From Bretschneidera sinensis (Eukaryota; Streptophyta; Magnoliopsida; Brassicales; Akaniaceae), in contig CM043700.1 in assembly GCA_023935145.1 (NCBI GenBank), positions 144,469,328 to 144,533,327 on the forward strand: 64,000 nt of DNA, read 5' to 3'. A program made the translations under genes and the position numbers. Shown here piece after piece: positions 11,170 to 22,010 of this stretch; the first letter of the stretch is position 1; each line of letters begins with the position of its first letter. The notes beneath the pieces were generated by a model. It did no database searches and was not told where the DNA came from. It worked only from the letters and a program-made list of their open reading frames with translations.

Positions 11170-11592
11170 GTTTATGTTTAAATAATTGTAATCGGTAACT
11201 GTTTTCAAAACAGAAAATAATGAAATATTGTTTGGATAATTTTATTTTGAAAACTGTCTTGATACACTTTGTAATTATTTTTAGTTTTGATTTTAAATTT
11301 AAAATCTATATTAATTTTATTTCTCATATCTACTAAATATTTAAAAATAATTAATATTATTTTATTTTTAAAATTTTAATATTTTTTATATACTATGAAA
11401 TAATATTGAAACAGAAAAGTAAACACTAATCTTAAGGTCATTTTTCGAAAATTATATCAGAAAACTTCAATTTGGAGTTTTCAAAAAACTGTTTTTGAAA
11501 ACCGTTTTTGAAAATTACTTTTGAAAATTATTTGTCAAACATAGAAAAGAGTTGTTGAAAACTATTTTCGGTTTTCGATTCGAACATGCCCT
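11170..11592. mobile_element. Degenerate foldback element
   Basis: The right end (ATTTGTCAAACATAGAAAAG, then TTCGAACATGCCCT) is partly the reverse complement of the left part (TTTTCAAAACAGAAAATAAT, TGTTTGGATAAT). Many TTTTGAAAA and TTTTCAAAA units lie inside. It looks like an old hAT-type MITE; boundaries are approximate. Confidence 0.4.
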
Positions 11593-13390
11593 ATGATTCT
11601 CATTGATTAAGCACGATTTAGTGAAGCCCGTTTTTCTTCATGAATATTGGGCCAATCCGGGTCAGATTATCTCAGAAAGACTATAATTCTTGCGAATTTT
11701 GTTTTACTTATGTTTATACCCATTTAATAAATTACAATTCATATTTTAATTATTACGTGTTTGTTTTTTATTTTCAGAACTCATATCCGTTTTCATTGCG
11801 TGTTACTTTCAGTATCTGTTACATTATATGGGTACAAATAGGAACTGAAGCAAGTACCTTACTTGATTCCTACTTAACAACGATTTTTTTCCTTAATTTC
11901 AAAGAAAAATTCATAGTGATTAAAGTTTGCATCCTTGACATTTTGATAATTGTTTCAAACACTTGTAACATAATATATTTTTAATATTATATTAAAAACA
12001 TACATATATATATATATATATAAAATATGTAATTGGGTTTAACGGATACCCAAAAGGTTACTATCCATACCCTATTTATACCCGTCAAGTATTAAAAGTT
12101 AATATTTATATTTATCTAAACCTATTTAATTATAATTCATATTCGTTTAAACAAATTCAAATAGATTCAGATATTCAAAAATACCTTATTCGTTGTCATC
12201 CCTAATCTCAGCATTTGTGTTTTATATATTTTTTAATCCTCTCGACTAAAGTTCAGTGGTCATAAAATCCTGATCGAAATCAAGATTTCTCTCAAGAAGA
12301 ATGATGTACAAAAGTTGAATTACTTTCTAATAAAGCTTGTTAGCATATAATTAGCGTTATAGCTTAATATCATGCCAAGTTTTATGAAATGGTGAGGAAT
12401 TAATTAACAACTTCTTAATTTCCACTATTTGCATTGTCAAGTCGATGAAATTTGATTGAAAATGCATAGTTTTAGAAAACGCAAAACCATCAAAATAGAA
12501 GCATTGGGAAAAGCAAGTTAAGTCATGTATCAGATGATGCTGATGTTAAAAGTGGACCGGGGGGGGACCAAAATCTTGCTTGTTCTTAATTTTTTGCAAG
12601 GAAAAACAAAATCTTTCAATTGGGCAACAGAAGAAACAAGTTAAGAAAACACACAGATACGCAAATTAAGCAAGAGCAACAAAACGGCTAAGGTGTTGTC
12701 GTTGTTCATTAATTTACATTGCAACATGTTAACAAGTTGGGTCTCTGAATTTATGAGCTCGTTTCTCTGCTGTGTTTTCTTTTCTTTAAAATCCTGCAAT
12801 TATGGCCTCCTTTTGCCGCAATTTCTGTAACAAGTGGTCCGCTTTCTCCTTTGCCAAAATTAATGGTAATTTCAATAATTGGAAAATAAAAGAGAGGGAG
12901 AGGAATTAGGCAGGAGGGGGAGGGGGGGGGGGGGATAGGCTTCATTTTAACTGTACTTTTTTTTTTATTTAATTGATAAGAAACAAAAATATTTAAAATA
13001 GGCATTTTGGCTTAGAAGCAATTTAGCTCGAGTTTTTTAGCTTAGCAGTTACACTTGAATATAAGAGATTTGGATTCAATCCCTCCTGATGAATGTGAGA
13101 AAAAAACGTTGAACAAATTTTCATTTTTCAATGATTTATGCTCCATTGTCTAACTGCACTAATCTTTATTCCCCCCCCCCCCCCCCCCTAAAAATCTGTT
13201 TTTTTTTTTATTATTGAATAGGCAATAGAAGGTATATATCTCTCTCCATCATTATCTTTCAATTCCTTGTATAAACAAAATTCAAATTTAGGTCTCTTGT
13301 GTAACGATTGATTTTATCACTTAAATTTGTTGATATCCGTTCAATTCTATGAATTAAAGTAATATAATAATCTAAGGTTTCGTTTGGGTT
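11593..13390. other. Gene-free stretch with homopolymer tracts
   Basis: It contains a TA dinucleotide array (about 12003-12022), an interrupted G tract (12916-12934, GGGGG A then 13 G) and an 18-base C tract (13171-13188). The segment at 13020-13110 has a loosely tRNA-like tail (GATTTGGATTCAATCCCTCC) and may be a retroposon remnant. No gene was recognised. Confidence 0.5.
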
Positions 13391-13599
13391 AGCATTAAGA
13401 ATGGTCTAAGATCTAGTTCATAGTTTTTAAAACGGTTTGTTAAAATATTGTATATAGCAAAAAATTGTGGTTATTAGTTATTACTAAATGTGCATATTAT
13501 TAAAGGCAACTTTATTTATGATAAGTAAATAACTTTCAACATACATCCATTTTGAAAAGATTTAAAGATATGATTGGGGAATCCATGATATGAAATACA

Positions 13600-14340
13600 A
13601 AATTCACTATCGAAAAAGTGGGAGCTAGTCGATCAGCAGAAAAATCGATCGACTAACTAGCTAAGTTACCGATCGACTGACCAGCCAACCACCCAAAGAA
13701 GCAGACGACTCACCAGTTAATCACCAAAGAGAAGGAGTTGCCTACCTTGAAGACTCGGTCTATTTGAAGTTTTAGTCGACTCCCCAATCGACTGAAGAAG
13801 TCCATTATACAAAAGCTAGTACAACATATATAATGAATCAAAATTTAGCTGTTGAAGCTTTTTAAGAGCAAATTTTTAAATATCATAGAGGATATCAGAA
13901 GAGTGATTTTCGGACATTCCATTCTAGAAGACAAAAATGAAGAGTATAAATTATAAAATCAATTATATAGGCAAAATAAAAGGAAGAAAACGAGTAAAAA
14001 GAGCTTACTGTAATTTTTTAGTTTACTCAATGTTTTTAAAAAAACATTTTTGTAGCGAGATCACAGTGATCTAGCGGTGTGAAATTGAATTGAGAGCAAC
14101 TCCGTGTAAAAGCTAACTTAGTACTGGTCAAATCTAAGTTAGTGATTAGTAGAACTCATTAAATCAAGAGACTTATTGAAAAAATAGACGTAAGTATATC
14201 TATTGTCAAACCACTATAAACTTCGTATCTTTTTTCTCTCTTCCTTACTCGTTATTGGTTTAGCTATTTTTGCTGCAATTTATTTTAATTATTAGTTTTT
14301 GCTAATTATTGTTGAAATCTCTGTTGATCTAATTCACCAT
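13600..14340 (+). mobile_element. Old Sirevirus-like (Ty1-copia) LTR remnant, plus orientation
   Basis: Three features typical of Sirevirus-type LTRs occur in order. First are clustered CGACTG/CAGTCG words (13628-13795, for example CCGATCGACTGACCAG). Next is GACGTAAGTATATC followed by CAAACCACTATAAACTTC at 14187-14225. Last is an LTR end resembling the family's CTAATTCACC motif at 14330-14340. The 5' boundary is unclear, and no primer-binding site or coding region follows. The same marker sequences recur, inverted, at 39420-40506. Confidence 0.45.
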
Positions 14341-14770
14341 TTCTTGATCTATTTTACACTGTTTATGTTAAAAATAGTAATATAACTAAAAACATCTTGG
14401 TGTTAATAAAATAATATTAATTATAAATAATTTTTATGACATAAATTCAAAATTTTATTAAAAAAAACTATCTCACAAACTGTTTGCTTAAAAAAATCTA
14501 TATTTACGTGTGTTACCGAGAGAGAGAGAGAGAGTCTTAAGGTGATAAAGCAAGTGTACCTTCAGGTCTTTCAACATTAATACTCTACAGTGTACAGTAT
14601 TTACGTGTGTGCTAGATACGTTGTACATACTTTGATTTTCGGGTCTATTTTGTGTTCTTTTTCACTGGCTGTTTTTTGCGTCAGTCAACAAGTATTTATA
14701 TTTTCTTGACTTTTGTATAAAACTTTAGTGTGTTGCAGCTTAGAAAGTGACAAATTTTTGGTTAGCCTAT

Positions 14771-14863
14771 TTAAACTTGTCGTAGCAAACTACTGAACCA
14801 TTTTGTATAGCTCAAGGCTGCAGCTTTGATGCCTATATCCTTGAGGGTCCGCTTGTCAGACAT
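14771..14863 (-). CDS. Candidate small ORF of 30 residues (uncertain)
   Basis: On the minus strand an ATG at 14863 opens a frame beginning MSDKRTLKDIGIKAAALSY and ending SLLRQV before TAA. The composition (Lys, Ala and Leu mixed, little bias to Phe/Ile/Asn) is unlike the random translations of the surrounding A+T-rich DNA, and the local G+C is higher. An in-frame TAA lies six codons upstream of the ATG. I recognise no family. It could be a small peptide gene, a single exon of a lost gene, or chance. Confidence 0.25.
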   Translation of the reverse strand: MSDKRTLKDIGIKAAALSYTKWFSSLLRQV

Positions 14864-15915
14864 CAACACCTGGCCAGGTTAATGATAGTAATGAGATGAG
14901 TTTAAATTAAAAAATATTATATTCGTTTCGATTTTTGTTTATAAAAATATTTTTTCTCCATTTTTATTTTTGTTAAAGATCTTAATTTTTATTTTCATCT
15001 TAATTTTTTTTTGTTTTTAAAGTTTAAATTGATAAAAAGAAAAAAAAAATCTGCTTTTTGATACTTATAAATATAAATAAATGTTGCGATAATAATTAAG
15101 TAAATTTATAATAAAATTTTATTTTTATTTTAAATGATTATTTGTTATAATTAAAAAATAATTAAGTAATTATCAAGTTTATCTAATATATTTATATAAA
15201 AACAGAAAATTAAGTTTTTACAAGACAAAAATTACCTTTTTCGTATCTGTCTCAATTCAAACCAAGTTTTTATTAAAACTCTTTATCATTTTTTCGTGAT
15301 GATAAGATATCCTCGATACCTCTTACCAACAGATTAAAGATTTCCGAAACTTTTTCGAAATCGAAAACTTTTACAATCCCAATATCCAGTTATATACCCA
15401 ACTCATGTAAATCTCTTTTTTTCATCTATCTGATTAATGAACTTGGGATTAATTTTGTTTTCATTTAATTTACATGCCTGTGATATAACCCTTTTTACTG
15501 TGGATGAGAATTGAGAGGGTAGAAATAACTGCACAGACAATAACACTGTTTAGACCAGAAAGCAATAATTGCCATTGCCGAAGTGACATTAAAAATATTA
15601 TAACATAAAGTTTTTCAAATTAAAAACTTACCAACAAGTGTCAGTATATTGAATATTTCCAAAAGTAGTCAGTTCATGGTTAGTTATTATTGCACCAACT
15701 TTCCTATGCTGATTAAAAGAAAAAAAATGCAAATAAATAAATTTAATTATACACATAATAATAATTAAATATTTTTTAAAAACTTCGCTTTTGCAATCAT
15801 ATTGTAATGATTTGATGAAAAGCCGTTTTTGTGTAGTCGTCCCCTATAACACGTTTTGCATTGCCAGCCTGTGGAGGGCCTCTTGTGCTACGCTATGACT
15901 TCATTTATATGAACA

Positions 15916-15943
15916 CCACAGTGAGATTTCGTTCTCACTGTGG
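15916..15943. repeat. Perfect 11-bp hairpin
   Basis: CCACAGTGAGA and TCTCACTGTGG are exact reverse complements separated by the six bases TTTCGT. It sits in a G+C-richer patch within A+T-rich DNA. Confidence 0.7.
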
Positions 15944-18900
15944 GCTGCGGCTCTGTGCTCAATGCACCGCATACCATATTTATACTTAGCCATGTGGCCG
16001 TCTGGTTCTCATCAGAGTTGTAACTATCACATTATAACAGTAAATTTTTCGATTTCATTTCCATTCCTGCATATAAGATTTTATATACGTTAATAGTATG
16101 AGTATTTACACGGTAAAAGATTGTATAAACGCGAGTTTAATATACATAAATAAACATCAATATAACTCGTCTGCTCGACACTTTTTATTGTACGTGAATG
16201 TGTATGCATGTGTCTACGATAATATTTTTGTTCGTTTTATTTTTTTTTTCGGTTTAACTTTATTGTTTGCGGTCTTAAATGGATAAATATTGCAAAAAAA
16301 AACTAGGGGCATTTTTAAATTTAAATTAGTAACAATAAGAGTCTGATTTTCCATACGCAGTAACATGTAATGGGTCATACTTACACCAATAATGTCCCTA
16401 TTCTACATTTTTGTTTTTCTTTTCAATTATTTTTCTTTCTTCCAACCGACAAGTACTACAACACAAAGGGGACCCCTCCATGACCAAACCAACCATATAG
16501 AAGAAAGAGGGATATTGGTGCAAACCCAGGCTCTAAAAAGCAGTTTGCTTTCTCTATTGTCTTAATCACGTGATCAAATCCTGTACTTTAAACACTAAAC
16601 TAGTAACTAAATTATCATAATTGTAAGTTGAGCGTAATCTTTTTCTACCTAACAAAATAACGTAACATTGTAGCACTATCATTTTCTTTGTACCATTAAT
16701 TTGCCATTTTCCTGTTCCACCTTCATCAATCGATGGTTTTGTCAGATTTGTGACACTTCTCCATCAAGTAAATTCAATTTGATGAAATTCTCTTGTAAGT
16801 TAGCTGTTTTTTGTTTATAATTTGTAGACAGGCACACATGCTTTCTTTTCTTGAAATGCAGATCACTTTCTCACTCTCATTGCAACTCTGGGGCATGTCC
16901 ATTATTAATCTCACCTGTGAAATTGTCCAATGTGTTCCTACATTTCTTTGTAAACATCTCTCATTTCTTTGTAGCTACTACAATGACGACGACGAAGAAA
17001 AGGCTTGGAAATTACTTCAGATATGCCCTAAATACAAACCAAAACAAAATAGAGGAGAAAGAATTATAATTAAAAATGTACGCTCCTCAGAATTAATTAT
17101 AAATGCTAATTTTCAAAATATGGCGTTTCTCAACGGTCTTCTCATGCAAATTATATATACATTTCATAGTTTTGATTAAAAACGCTGAAAAATTTAACAT
17201 AACAAAATTAAATAGTGATACGACATTATACGTTTATCATTTTATATTGAAAATAAAATCAAATTGCATGTCATGTTTGCACATTTTCTTAATTTCAACA
17301 AACGAATGAGTCAAAGAAAATAGATAATGTTTCGCGTGAATTGTCAAAGAATTTAGACGGTCATTGTTCCTTTCAAAAGAAATGATTGGCCACGAGTGAA
17401 AAAGAAATGTATCATATGCATTTGGTGTACCTCCAAAAAAAAAAGAGCGACTTATATATATAGGGTTCGTATATGAAATTCTAACATTTTAAAGAACAAA
17501 TAATTTTATATTTTTATAATTTTTATTAACATTATTAAATTGCAGGATGGATTTTTTTTGTTTTTAAAATTTGGGTTTTTGTTGCATTTACAATTAAATT
17601 CGAAGGATTTAATCCTAATTTACTCTGATTAAAAATAGGTTGGAGATACTAATGTCAAAACAAAATGATTTGACTCAAGAAGGGAGAGACAAAACGTACA
17701 GTAGACAAATATATTGTTGCCCCGTACTTGTGATAATTAATATTCCAACAAATATATTAATGTTTCCTTGATGAAAATTAAATTAAAGCACCGACAGACT
17801 TTTTGGTATACTAGATAAGTTCGTCGCTATATTTGATTGCATAACCGTAAATCTTAAAAAATTCAACGTTACATAGAATAATTTTGATTCGTGTAAAATT
17901 TTATTGATAATATTAAAAATTTATATTTTTAAAATTATTAAATTTAAATAAAATTAAAACATTAATTTTAAACACAATTTAATAAAACATTACTTGTAAT
18001 GTCGATTTCATGAGAGGGACACATAATTGGAGACATAATTATGGGAAGATAAGGATTGCCCTCTCTGCTGCACGTGAGGAAGGGCCAAGGCGCGTGAGAA
18101 TGAAGATTGCTATTTTCATATTTTTTGAAAGGCTTGTGGTTCTATTATCAATATATATCCACTTGTCACAAAAAATAATTGTATCATATGGTTAGAGACA
18201 CAATTATGAGAACTTTTTTTTTTCCATTGCAATTCTATTCGTCTTTGTGTAATAGTGAAGCAACTATTGCATGTTAGCTCAGTCACACACAAAATTAGAC
18301 TTTATATGACATAATATCCCTTCTGAAGGGCCCATAGTTCAAAGAAATCCTTCGCCAATATTTTCATTAACAATACGCCACTATTTTAATTTAATTATAA
18401 AAAAATTATGAAAGCAAAGAAGTGGCACATTAAACTAAAAATACTCAATTTTCATGTATTCTATAAATATAGAATATATTTATTCTGACTTTAATTGTTT
18501 TATCATTTATAAAATATATATTCCCTTAATCTTATATTATTAGTTTATTTTTAAAAAGCACGGGTTTTTAAGAAGTCGTGATAATGCATTGAGACTTTTA
18601 TTATAACATATAATTTTATTGTTACCCTTAAGTAGAGTAATCCAATATATCTTTTTGTTGTGTAAATTTAATACTATAAGGATATCATTAAAAAAAATTA
18701 GAATATATCATTTATTATTTATTAAAAAATAACAATATTTTGAAACATTCTAAAGAAAAATAGATTAATAATATAAGACAGAAGAAGTAGTCTTTTTGGT
18801 CTTTTTGGCTTTAAGATTTATGTTAGTGTAAAAAGAGTAGAAATCTTTACTAAAAATAATTAATGCTAAAAGTTACATTAGTGACATTGCTAGCATTAAT

Positions 18901-20461
18901 TTATTCATGGGACCAAAAAGGTGGGATTGTGTAATGAACAATATTGTTACAAAAACACAAAATTATGAGTATATGATTTTTTTAATTAAACAAAAAAAAC
19001 TCGAGCCGAAATTGAAATCATATTTGTACAAAAAAAGAAATGTAATCGTTTAACAAGACACACGGTCAAACAAAATTAGATTTGCTATATATATATATAT
19101 ATATATATATTGAGAGTCAATGTTTCATGTTTTGTACAATGTGAAGACAACTATTAAATTCAAAGAATTTTTTGCCACACTATAGTCCAAGTGAATTCAA
19201 GTGGAGAAATTTTGGAAAAAGAAAATCATAAGAGTTGTAAAAGAATTTTCAAAAATTTCTTTGTCCATGTGGATTGTGGAAGGTGTGTTTTGCTTGACTT
19301 TTCTATGTCACTAGCTCTGAAAATAAGTAGACTTTTCAGCTAAAGATGGTAATAAGAAAACATCAAATGAATTCCATAGGCTCTAGGGAGTGTATATAAA
19401 AAGGTAAAGGAATAGGTATTTTTGAGTGAAATTAATATTTTAAAATGACTCGAATTTTTTGATTTAACGATATTTTTTAATTTTAATTTTTCATGTAAGA
19501 GATTTTAATTCGATTTTTTTAACATATGTGCATGAATATCATACATATATAGCTTTAATAATAGCAATATTTTTCGAGAAAATTTTGAAATACACTAGTT
19601 TATAATAAAGCAACAAAAATTTATGTTATTAAATTCCAACAAAAAGATACTACTATTTAAGAAAAACTAAATATAAAAAATATTTTTTTTAAAGAAATTA
19701 AAAAAATAACTTTATTTGTATCATTAATCTCTCATTTTTAAGCACTATGATATTAAAAGAAATATTTATTATTATTATTGTTATAAAAAAATAGACTGTC
19801 AACACAATAAATCTGCAAATTAATTTGGCCATTCAATCTTTTGAATTTATTATTAAAAAATATAAAACAATGTTATTGAATTAAATTCAGATCTAAATTA
19901 ACTACCCCCAAATTATTATTCTCCAATTAATTATAATGCCCTTTTTGAGTTGAGCCTGTGATTTTCTTTTTGCTTTATAGAGTATAGGCTCAACTTTGCG
20001 GCACCGATAGCTAATTATCATAAAAGTATAGCTCACCAGCATGCATAACGGAAAGTGAAAAAAATAAAATAAAAAATCGAATTCACAAACACTCGTGTGG
20101 CACCGACTTGGACTCGGTCGACCGGCCACTACCGCAAATCGCGCCACTCGTGTGGGAGCAAAGAGAATGCCACTGTGGCATTTAAAAAAATGCAATAATA
20201 AAATAAAAGAGATTTAATTCATTAATTTCAACTTAGTTTTCAATAATTATACATTCTTTTAGCAAGCCTAATTATAAGTAGTAAAAAGAAAAAATCTTAC
20301 TAGCAAAACTCCACTCAACTCTTCCGTTTATTTTAACGGAATATATAATAATACTAATAGTAGTAAAAAAACGAGCCGGATATTGTAGTCACCGCCGGTA
20401 CAAAATCTGCCGAGAAATCGGCAGGAAAAACGGCAGTCATATGTGTTTCTTCAAGTTCTGA

Positions 20462-21568
20462 TCATAGTGCCACAAGAGGGTCTGAGAAGAACAAATCGCC
20501 GATGTCTTGAAAGTAATCGTCGACTTGAGACATGGATGAATCAAAATCTTGAAAAGTAAAGGAATTACCAAAATCAAAATCTTGAACCATTGTTGGGTCA
20601 ACAAACATGTCACTGAAATTCTCGCTATCTGGGAAAATCTCGGTATTTATAGATGTTATTGAGTCATCAAAAAGAGGCATATCGGGTACCGGGATATTGA
20701 AAAACTCGTCCAGAAAGGGCGAATCCATCGGTAAATAATCTCCAGAATATTCCGATAATAACAAATTTGTTTCACCTTGACAGTCGAGAACCGGTTCATG
20801 AACTGGTGGTGGTTCAAGAAGAACAGATTTGCTCTCTTCCTCTTCCGCTTCTTGAACCGGTTCCAATGATTTTTGGGGTTCAGCTTCATCAGTAGTAGAC
20901 GACTGGGTTCTAAAGACAAGAACAGAAGTTGGAGAAGAGAGATTGTGTGACTCCTCCCCTGATTCATAGCCCGAAACCGAAGTGTTAATCTCAGGTTTTT
21001 TGGAATCTTTAACTGGTGGGTTAACAAAGTTTGTCAATGCATCAGGTCCTCGAAGCTTGATCGCGGCATTATCATAAACCATGGCCGCTTCCTCAGCTGT
21101 ATTGTAGGTACCCAACCAGAGCCGTACACGTCTCGCGGGATCTCGAATCTCAGCGGCCCATTTACCCCATGGCCTTTGCCGCACTCCACGGAATTTCCTT
21201 CCATTTGCGGTGATGGTCGACGATGACAACTTCATCGGTCGGCGATGAGTCGGTACCTCCACCGCAGGTTTTTTCCGTACAGCAGAAACAACTGGTTCGT
21301 TTTTGCAGTTCTCTGTGACGTTTATCTCATTAACATACCGTTTCACTCGCACGTAGTCAAATAACTCATCATCTTCATCGCTAGAAGAATCCGTCGCATC
21401 AGGGTCTGTCACGGATATCCGAACAACTCTCCTTGTGTTGTCGGAGCTGCAATGACTTTTGGATCTAAAAGAGGATGATTTTGTGATTTTTTTTGTGAAG
21501 TTTCGGTACTTGACAGGACAAAGGATACTTTGGTCCATTCTAATTTCTCTCAGAACCTCTCTATTCAC
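20462..21568 (-). CDS. AP2/ERF transcription factor, cytokinin response factor (CRF) type
   Basis: This is an intronless gene of 368 codons. Two ATGs are possible; the second (21538, [11 protein letters not shown]) matches the usual CRF start better than the first (21568). The CRF domain lies at about residues 46-80, with the signature [20 protein letters not shown]. The AP2/ERF DNA-binding domain lies at about 125-182, with [19 protein letters not shown] and the [19 protein letters not shown] helix. A C-terminal SPTSVL motif (about 212-217), typical of CRFs and proposed as a MAP-kinase target, is present. The rest is acidic and probably activates transcription. CRFs act in the nucleus downstream of cytokinin two-component signalling. 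Overall architecture resembles Arabidopsis CRF3/CRF4, but I cannot assign a single orthologue. Confidence 0.92.
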   Translation of the reverse strand: MNREVLREIRMDQSILCPVKYRNFTKKITKSSSFRSKSHCSSDNTRRVVRISVTDPDATDSSSDEDDELFDYVRVKRYVNEINVTENCKNEPVVSAVRKKPAVEVPTHRRPMKLSSSTITANGRKFRGVRQRPWGKWAAEIRDPARRVRLWLGTYNTAEEAAMVYDNAAIKLRGPDALTNFVNPPVKDSKKPEINTSVSGYESGEESHNLSSPTSVLVFRTQSSTTDEAEPQKSLEPVQEAEEEESKSVLLEPPPVHEPVLDCQGETNLLLSEYSGDYLPMDSPFLDEFFNIPVPDMPLFDDSITSINTEIFPDSENFSDMFVDPTMVQDFDFGNSFTFQDFDSSMSQVDDYFQDIGDLFFSDPLVAL

Positions 21569-21628
21569 ATCGAATGGAAAAGAAAAAAGCCGAGGCTCTG
21601 AGGAAAGTTGGAAACTTCAAAGAGATAA

Positions 21629-21688
21629 CTAAGGGCAAAGGATAGACACGAAGGGAGAAAGGTTCTTCAACAAAGTGAAGAACTGCAT
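21629..21688 (-). other. Upstream ORF (19 codons plus stop) in the CRF leader
   Basis: It runs from the ATG at 21688 to a TAG at 21629-21631 and encodes MQFFTLLKNLSPFVSILCP. It is the only ATG on the minus strand between the likely TATA box (22003-22010) and the main start at 21568, and ends 60 bases before that start. A uORF in this position could lower translation of the CRF protein. A 5' UTR intron that removes it cannot be excluded. Confidence 0.5.
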
Positions 21689-22002
21689 ACTGAAAAGAGA
21701 CAATAGTTGTGTTTTCACAGGACTCTAAAAATTTCTAAGAAAACAAGAACCTTTTAAAAACAGTCCGAAAGAAGTGTAAAAAAGGAAACTATGGTTGATT
21801 TTTTTGGAAATCAATTAGTTTCTATAATATGGTAGCAACGCAGAAACAACCCTTGCAACTTAAAAATGGTAGGTTTAGACTTGAGAGAGCTATAGACACT
21901 GTACGGAGCACAAAAGAGTGTCAAAAGGGAAAGTGTGGTACTGAGATAGATGCGTAGCAGAGTTTCTTGATGCGGTGAAGACTGAAAACACTGAAATCTC
22001 TG

Positions 22003-22010
22003 TTTTATAG
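22003..22010 (-). promoter_or_regulatory. Likely TATA box of the CRF gene
   Basis: The minus strand reads CCTATAAAACAG, about 435 bases before the first ATG. This would give a leader of roughly 400 bases. Upstream lies a palindromic G-box CACGTG at 22318-22323. Confidence 0.5.

Larger units (their letters stand above)
14341..20461. other. Long gene-poor stretch
   Basis: It contains a GA microsatellite (14519-14534), a 30-codon ORF (14771-14863 minus, separate entry), a G+C-richer patch with a perfect hairpin (15835-16010, see findings) and a TA microsatellite (about 19086-19112). A small G+C-rich patch at 20085-20180 repeats the word CACTCGTGTGG and contains the palindrome CGGTCGACCG. No conserved gene was recognised. 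Confidence 0.45.

Noticed and set aside
14519..14534. GA-repeat as a possible CRISPR-like or regulatory array
   Set aside because: It is a simple microsatellite. No spaced repeats exist here or elsewhere in the window, and CRISPR arrays are not expected in plant nuclear DNA.
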